From Branchiostoma belcheri (lineage: Eukaryota; Chordata; Leptocardii; Amphioxiformes; Branchiostomatidae): a DNA stretch of 64,000 nt. Below, piece by piece: positions 52,501 through 61,500 of this stretch (the stretch's first letter is position 1; each line of letters opens with the position of its first letter). Position numbers and translations under genes: made by a program. The notes beneath the pieces are model-generated. The model worked only from the letters and a program-made list of their open reading frames with translations, ran no database searches and was not told the DNA's origin. The DNA is taken from contig NW_017803157.1 in NCBI RefSeq assembly GCF_001625305.1, positions 3,663,655 to 3,727,654 of the forward strand, given 5' to 3'.

Positions 52501-55500
52501 TAACAAAATGGCAATTTTCAACTAAAATACACCCGTTTCAAAGAAAACAATATAATATACTGCATATGGTCATAGCAGTAGCATTGATCAACCTAAAGAA
52601 AGCAAAAAGCTTCCTTGAGTCTAGACTACATGTAGGTTAGTGTTCGAGTACTCTTTATTATAAATCAATCATCACAGACGAGCTTAAATTTTCTTCACAC
52701 CTTGCAAAAGTAACACAAGTGTACAGTACTGACAAAAATTTCAGATTTCACAATCTAGAGAGAGGTAACACTTAGAGTTAGACCTACTAGTTTCTATGCT
52801 CATTCATTGCTTCATGATCATTATATTTATCTCAACACATCTTGCATATACATAATATATGCAGATGCAACAAAGCCACCGCAATTGCTTCAGAGGTGGT
52901 GGGACAAAATGACTGCAAACTCCCTCCCCTTCCTCAATACAACAGCTGCGCGCACGTACGCGTGCCAATTTGGCGCACATTATCAGAAGATGACAATCGT
53001 GCCTGCTTGCGGCGATATTAATACCCCGGCGCCTTGGCCCATTGTTTAAAGCCAGACAACTCCTCCCTTGTCGGAGCTGTGTAAAAAGGATACAGGGACA
53101 GAAGCAGGGCTCGAAATTGCCCTTTCAATTTCTTTATTGCACTATTTCAAATGTACATCAGCAGGGGGAGAATAACTACTACCCCCTGAATTGAGTACCA
53201 TTTGTCACATAGAAAAAGAATTTAGAGACAATACATGGACATCTAAATAAGGTATATACAAAGACATATACAAAGTAATTAAAATACACACAAAGTCCAT
53301 ACTGATTTTGAAGTACAGGAAAGACTGCTGCAATCGTTAAAGATGGTCCGGTGGACCACTAAAATTTAGGCTGGGACAACTAAAAAGACACTTTGGGACA
53401 ATTTTGGGACAATAGAAAATAGCAAATCAACATCAGAATGTCTGTTTGTTTATCAAATTATGTCATGGCTTTTGGATCCAGAAAAGTCCACCCAAATTTC
53501 CTGTCTGCTCTGCAATTATAGTGTGCCTGGGAGTGAACATAGGACTTCAAGTTGTTGTCATACATAATTTTTTTTCTTTTTATTCCCCATAACGGGGGTT
53601 GGATGTGCTTCCAACAAATGCAACTCCTTTTTTGGAGCAAGATTTTTACGGCTGGATGCCCTTCCTAACGCCAACCCAAACCCTAGTTGAAATTAATTCG
53701 TTGGACAGTGCTGGGACAACAGGAAGAAAAGTTCATTTCGAGGCCTGGACTGTAGGCTCTACGGGTGGCACTTATTAACTTTGTACACGGAGACTTACGG
53801 TGATAAATCTCGTTGTCTGCGGTGAAAAATTGCTCCACTGGCGCCAGGATCTTAACTCAGACTTTATGGCACGTCATAAAAAAGAGAAGGTGGCTGAACA
53901 GATAAAGGATACAGCACGGCTTTGAACGGAGCGGGAAAAAGACGCATTCAGAACCGCCAAGTCAACCTTTTAATGATGAATTGTCGCTATTCATGGAATT
54001 TATGAACAGGCTACAGATGGTAGCTTGCTGCAGCAGGCTTCCTAGGAACACAATTTTTCTTGGAGGTGCAGCGATCATTAATCAACCGACTCCTTGGAGG
54101 CAATCTCGGAGGGTGAAGATTTCGAAATGAAGAATCTACGAGGGCCCGCGCACGACATCAAATATTCAGAGGACTATTTAGGCTCGTAGTAATGACTATT
54201 AAACCGGTAATTTGTTTCCGGGGGCGCAATAAATTCTGGCGCTTCTTCAGTGCTCTGGATTTGGTGACAGCGAGAGTAGATTTCTACCCTAACACTTCAG
54301 GGTTCTAGCTAGCGCAAAGTTAGCTATAATTTTGACCCCCTATGCTAAATCCCCCCCCCTACGCTATAATTTTAACACCCTATGCTAAATTTTCAATACA
54401 GCATAGGGGCATTGTGACTGTATTTCTTTTTTCAAGAATGCCAGATCAAATGTGAAAAATTACCAATCAAGGATACATTGCACATACATTAGAAATAACA
54501 TTTTTTCCCTTTGGGTATCCCTCAAATGTGCAAAGATTGAGTGTAACAAGCCATTCGGTGTGATATAGCTAGCTGCCGCCACGCCGCGTGCCTGCGAAGC
54601 TGGTGTGTTACGCCGAAGGGCGGTTTTACCGGCTATACCGATACAGAAATGGCCCCCTTTTTTAGCTCAATTTTTTAAAAGCTACGCCCCATCCTCCCTT
54701 GACTTGCGGCCAGTACCACTATGCTAAAATTAAATCCTAGCTAGAACCCTGCACTTCATGAAGGAGGGAACTTCTGTTACCGGGATCGCGGCATGATTAA
54801 TTGCGTTGTCGTAGTGCTGTTAAGATATACTCCACGGTGCTGCGGTGTCCGTCCTAATTTCATGGCGGGCGCCCCCACCTCTAGGCCGATCGGTTACACT
54901 CGATCAATTAACGGGTAAACATTTACAAAATGAACAGCTAGGAGGGAGACGTGACGGACGTTCGTGCTTCGAGGCAGAGGCTGGAAGGAATGACAATNNN
55001 NNNNNNNNNNNNNNNNNTTCAAGTACCAGAGTTATCAACCAAGGATTGAGGTGTTCAAAAACTCATTCTTTTCTATCATAGAGTGGAACTCGCTGCCACC
55101 AAGTACAGTAGATAACTTTAAACAATGTCTAGAGTTAGATGTGCAAGGGTTAGGTGTAACAAGTCGTTCGGTGTGATATAGCTAGCTGCCGCCGCGCCGC
55201 GTGCCTGCGAAGCTGGTGTGTTACGCCGAAGGGCGGTTTTACCGGCTATACCGATACAGAAATGGCCCCCTTTTTTAGCTCAATTTTTTAAAAGCTACGC
55301 CCCATCCTCCCTTGACTTGCGGCCAGTACCACTATGCTAAAATTAAATCCTAGCTAGAACCCTGCACTTCATGAAGGAGGGAACTTCTGTTACCGGGATC
55401 GCGGCATGATTAATTGCGTTGTCGTAGTGCTGTTAAGATATACTCCACGGTGCTGCGGTGTCCGTCCTAATTTCATGGCGGGCGCCCCCACCTCTAGGCC

Positions 55501-58500
55501 GATCGGTTACACTCGATCAATTAACGGGTAAACATTTACAAAATGAACAGCTAGGAGGGAGACGTGACGGACGTTCGTGCTTCGAGGCAGAGGCTGGAAG
55601 GAATGACAATCGCTGCTGTGGAAGAGGCTTATGACTCAGAACATTACCTTTTGAAATGGCATGTTCCCGGTATTCTTTTACATGTATGTCTCACAAAAGT
55701 TCAAGATTTCCTTCCTTTGCATTAAAGTTGGTGCTTAAAATCTGTCTTATTCCTCAGAACATTGTGACTATTAAAATGATGGCACATCACTGGAATTGTC
55801 TGTAACTCTCATGGATTTACGTTCAGAAGTGATTGGTCATTACTTATCCTGATGAAGGCAACAGTGGTAAATGAAAATTTGATCCTTGTGTACAGTTTGG
55901 TTGGAATAAAGTTCAGCATCCTACTATCACTTGAACTATGTGTTTACGGTATTCTTTTACTTCTCACAAAGTTTAAAATTTCCTTCCTATACTTTTATGT
56001 TGGTGCTTAAAATTTGTCTTTAACTAGGCTTGATACTTGAATCACATTGAATTGGAAAGTTTTCTAACATTCTTTCAACAGAAATGGCCATTAAATGGCT
56101 ACCGATTCTCTATTGTTATGGGGTAAGGCAGCAGGTAGGTTAACTGTAATCCACAAAATGTCAATGAACAATCTTAGCAAGGAGAGTTTTACATTTGAGT
56201 TCATGGTACTCTGGAACACAAATTGGAGGTTTAACCGATAAAATGATGGGACAGAAAGACAGATGACTGTCCGCTGGGGTCGAACGTTTGTTGTCCCAAT
56301 TTCACAGTCGCTCAACCAGGCCCACAAGGCTTATTAGTTCCACCAAATCAGCTCTAAGCACTGTCAATAAGTATCTATCCTTCAAGTGGTCATCTTCATA
56401 CATTATGGCAGTGTTCCAGCCAGCCTAGATCCTTTTCTGTCATCTCAATTTTGTTTGGCGTAACATCATGTCGAGTGCCAAATCCTAGGGGGTTCAGGGG
56501 AATGCTACCATGTGAAAATTTTGAAATCTTGACCATCTGAAATGTTATATCCTGCATTTTGAGGGGCAACATTTTCTTGGAATTTGTATTAGGAATTTGC
56601 ACTTACTTAAACTTAGTGTTAATTTACAAGAGCTAACAATTACAAGAAAAGTTAGCTCTTTAATTATAAAGCTTTTACTTTGTTTTTGCAATGTTTCATA
56701 GCTTCCTTACATTCTTGCATGTGTGAATCACAAATTTAGATCATTCTGCAAACTTAATGATAAATAATGATTACGCAAACCCTGCAAGCATTATAAGGAA
56801 AATTGGTAATTTGCAGTGAAGGCAAAGTTATACACTTCTCCAGAAAGTTTTGTAAGTTTTCCTTCTCTCTACCAACCTGGCACATGTGGCTCATAAATTT
56901 TACATCTTCCAATCAGTCCCATCTGCATACTTAACGAAGATGGCTGCTTGAAGAGAGCCCTTTGGCCATCGCTGTCCGTTCTGCCAGATTTGTCAGGAAG
57001 TGAGGCAAAAAAACGCTCATTACCTCCTGCTAATGAAACGATTCCGAGGGCCAATACAGGCCATTGTGGCTTTCCGATAACAGATTTTTCTTCATAATCC
57101 AAACTTTATGTATCGCCTCTCTCTGGTAACTGTTTCAGGGCAGGTATTGGCTGCAGCGTCCCAACGGAATATCAGCTTAAACCTACAAATTTCATTACTT
57201 GTTTAATGAATCTACTTCAGCTCTTCTTCTGGCAAACATTGAGTATACTAACAAGTGTTCTAGGCAGCTCCATCTTTCCAAGTTTTGACGGAATTTTGCC
57301 TCTCTTGACTGACAAAACTTGCCCAATTTGTCATCTTTCATGGACAAAAATTTGTGTGTAAAAATATGTGACACAAAGGAAAAAATTTCAGGCTAGCTAC
57401 AACATTAAAGCTAACTACAAGTATAAGCTAACCTTTTCATATGTTTTAGTTTACTACAGCTTGGGCTTCCATTCACAAAGACTTTTTTGTAATAAATGAT
57501 TTTCCAAATCAACATATTTTCCAACTAGCTTCCTCTACCTATTCAAAGAATGTAACATTCCAGTAACACAATGAGTGTATCAGCAATGTGGGCTCAACCA
57601 TCCTGGAATGGGGGGAGTTTAACAGAGACGACTATTTCTTTGCAAATCTGGCGCGGATTACCGATACAAATGAGTGTATTGATGTGCGCTTGCAGGCTTC
57701 AGAAGGGAATTAATAGCAACTAAGCAAATCAATGCTTCTTATTAGAGCAACGTGCACATCGTGGGATCTCAGCGCAGCTCCGGATCACTTCGGTGATCCA
57801 TCAAGATCAGGACAGGCAAGGGAGGGATCCAATCTTGGCTGGCCTACGTCGCTTTAGGATAGCAGCATATTGCTGCCCAGACAAACTGCCAGAGGGTTGG
57901 ATAATATATAGGAGACTGTTTGCTTAGAAATGTAGAAATAAATGACTCAAAGTGATTTATTTTAAGTATAAGAAGTTAGATTTGAATACTTTACTGTTAC
58001 TTAAAGAACAAGAAGTTGGTTTGGGTTGCATTTTGCTTTGATATTGTAACAGAGCATCATACTTAGGATACCTATACATTATGTTCTGCCTTGTTTTGTC
58101 TATTTAATTATTTTTCTTGGGACTTTGAGAGTCAATGTTGTAGCATTGCCTCTTACAACATCCAAAATTACACACAAAATTAGACAACGTATTCTTTAGA
58201 CTCCAAAAGCTTATAAGGAACAGAATGACTCCCAAGCTGATTTGCTGTATTATCCAGACTAGCTATTGCTTGCTTAATCCAGATTTACAAATTAATAGGT
58301 CCTGCTTCTATTCACTGCTGCTTTACAGTGTAAAGAAATGCTAACAGTGCAGAAACCCTGCCCGGAGGGTGTTTGAGTTATCGCTGCAGATTAACACTGC
58401 TAAGTGTTTTCAGCTATTAGACCGAATGAATCACAGAAGAAGAGTCACTATCAGATTTGCAGGCGACGCGTTCAACAAATTTGGTACGCCTGACATGCCA

Positions 58501-61500
58501 CACCTGGGCTGGAAATACCACCTGTATATGCAAGATACTAGTGCAGGTAGAATTGGAGCTGTGTAGGTACTTTTGATGTCTACCTGCACCTAACCTGCAC
58601 TGGTCTGTGTACTCAGTATATGTAGGTTACTCAGGTAAAATTGGAACTGTGCATTTATTTCTGATGAGGTCTACCTGCACTGGTCCATGTACAGGGTTTA
58701 TTCATACATGTAGGTGTATGTGGATACTTCTTTGCAGCATTGGCTGTTACCATGTAGAAAGTATGAAAGAAATAATAGCAATGACTTCTGAAGAGTTTTT
58801 ATTATGATTCATGATAAATTCTGAGTGGTGCCAGTAAAATTTGTTCGGTGCAGGTAACAAGCGCAGGTATGTAGAAAAGTGCATTTCGAGCCCAGCAATA
58901 CTTCCTTTCAAAGAGTAGGAATCAAGTCCGTTGGCACCATATAGGAAAGTAAATTGAGTGGTTGATAACTATTCCCCCTAGCCATGGAGGTGTGAGCAGA
59001 TCACAGCAAATTCTGCTATCTACAACTTCCAGAGCCGCGAATTAACGACCAAGGCGTGAAGGATGGCAGATCTTACAGGCAGAAACCTGAAGGAAGGCTT
59101 CAGGAGGAACTGCATTAGAGAAGTGTAAAAGATTAATACAGGCAATTTCTCCTTGCCCTGCATTAATATCATGCTTTTTGGGGGCTTCTAAGACACTCTC
59201 ATTGAAGTTGAGTACAGTAATTCTACAGGGGGGTAAGTTCAGAAAGATGGCAGTAACGAATTGCCTGAGGCATTGAGCACACAAAGCGATTTTAGGGCAG
59301 TAAACCTGGATTTTCAAAGTCAATTTTCTGGTTATTTTTTTTAATGTGGTAAGTAGTTGATTTATGTAGATTCAAGCTATGGGATAGGAGTGATTCAACT
59401 TACTACATTTAAAAAAATGACCAAAAGCTTGACTTTGAAGATCCAGTTTTGCCACCCTGGAAATGCACTGGATGCCTTTAATAAAACCCAACTGTGGTAA
59501 CAATAAACAAAAAACCCCTGGGCTAAAATTAATGACCTGACTTCATTGCAGTCAGGTGGGATTCTCACCGCGGCTTGCGAAAATCAGTTTCTGCAGCCGC
59601 AGGTGATTCATTAGGACTGATGGAGGGTATTTCATTAACGGTTCCGTGTTCGAACGTGGAGGGTCAACCTCCAGGCAAAATGTCAAGGTAGTGTTTGTTC
59701 TCGTTCTCACTGCAGGTGGTGAATATTGGAGGGATTTGATTACGGTAGTCCCAAATTTACGGTCTAATTATTTCTGTCCTGATAATTAAGAATTGGTAAG
59801 AAGTGGTTCTTGGTTTGTACTTCCATCTATTCTTAGGATAAAACGATATGATGGAAAGACAAAATCTTCGCATATCTGGTAGTGAATATTGGAGGGATTT
59901 GATTACGGTAGTCCCAAATTTACGGCCAAATTATTTCTGTTATAAGAATCATTAAGAATGGGTGCTTGGTTTGTCTTTCAATCGAGTTGCTTCTATTCCT
60001 AGAAGAAAAGAATATGATGGAAAGACAAAATCTGCACTCACAGAGAATTAAGAATGGGCTCTGGGTTTGTCTTTTGGCTACATTGCTTCTATTTTCAGAA
60101 AAAAAGAAAATTCTATTCTTAGAATAGAAGCAATCGGATGGAAAGACAAAATTTAATAGAATAGAAGAATATTCTATTCTTAGAATAATAGCAATCTGAA
60201 ACCCGGATTTTTCTATTTACTTGGTCAACGTTGTATCAGAATTTTGCCTGTTGCAGACAATATCTTTTCCATCACAACATTTGAAAACTACAGATGGGAT
60301 GTTAAACTTATATACGCAAATACAACATTATATGAGACGTTCTGCCGAAGTGATATGTACAATACATTGCAGGTTTTGCGCAGGTGCAGTACGTTCTGCC
60401 GACGTGCTCCGAACACCACACCTCCAGGATCAAAGGCCATAAAAGATATTAATTCCCTGCTCCGATGAATTTGGACCTCAGGGGCAATTCAATAATTGCG
60501 GGTCTAATGTGACTTCAGATCAGGTGGATGTACCATTGATCGCAACTTGTACACACTATGGAAAGGCTGCCCTTGGCAAGGGGTCTGTCCTGGGCTCGCG
60601 TAACAGTTAACGGATCTTTCACATCAATTTGTCACCTTTTTGTCAAATGTTTTGATACATAAAAGTTTAATATTTCACTTCTTTAACCTCAAGTCCCACT
60701 TTCTGAGGAGAGTTTACGTCTACAAGATATCGTTTTTGGCCCTGTGAAAGCAATTTGGTTCTTATTAACGATAGGTTTGACACCCGAGGGTTTAATGTTC
60801 GCCCTGTGGCACTTATCGATTTTAGCGTGAAAACATCCATGGAAAATAACGGAGAAAACACATGGGATAAGTGTTGCCTCCGAGCGAGGGACACTCGGTT
60901 TTCCAGCAAATAAAATTACGTTATGCTGACCAGATTTTCTGATTCGAGAGGTCAACTGAGATCAAATGTGCCTCCAGTTGGACATATTTGAGGTGTTCAC
61001 TAATGAAGTAGTGTTGCAGAGGTGGACAGATGGACATTTTGGCCGGGAGACATGATCAATACACCAGCATTACGAGCAGTTACAGGAATGTTTCACAGCT
61101 GTTGCCAACACGTAATAACACTCTTTAGAAACAGATGTCAGGCACTGTAGTAAAAGGGAGGAGGTGCTCTTTCACTGCTTTGAAAATTTCTACAATTGTT
61201 GTTTTTTCATGGTTACAAAGCACAAAAAGTAAGGATTTTACTACCTAATAATAAATTGGAGTTTACTGTAACAATTATGAACAATGCAGGGAGAAATTGT
61301 GCTGTATGTTGAATGGAAGGCAACTGTTTAAGAACATCCGTTCTTTCAGCACCAAGGGCAGGACAGCTAACTTTTCCTCAACACCATGGTTGGGGGAGTT
61401 AGGTGTTTGGGAAGGTGTTTGGGAGAACATTTCTTTTTATTTGGCTATGTGTGATGGGAGTTTCAACTCAATTCTGAGCTATGTCTGTGCTAGGACTAAC

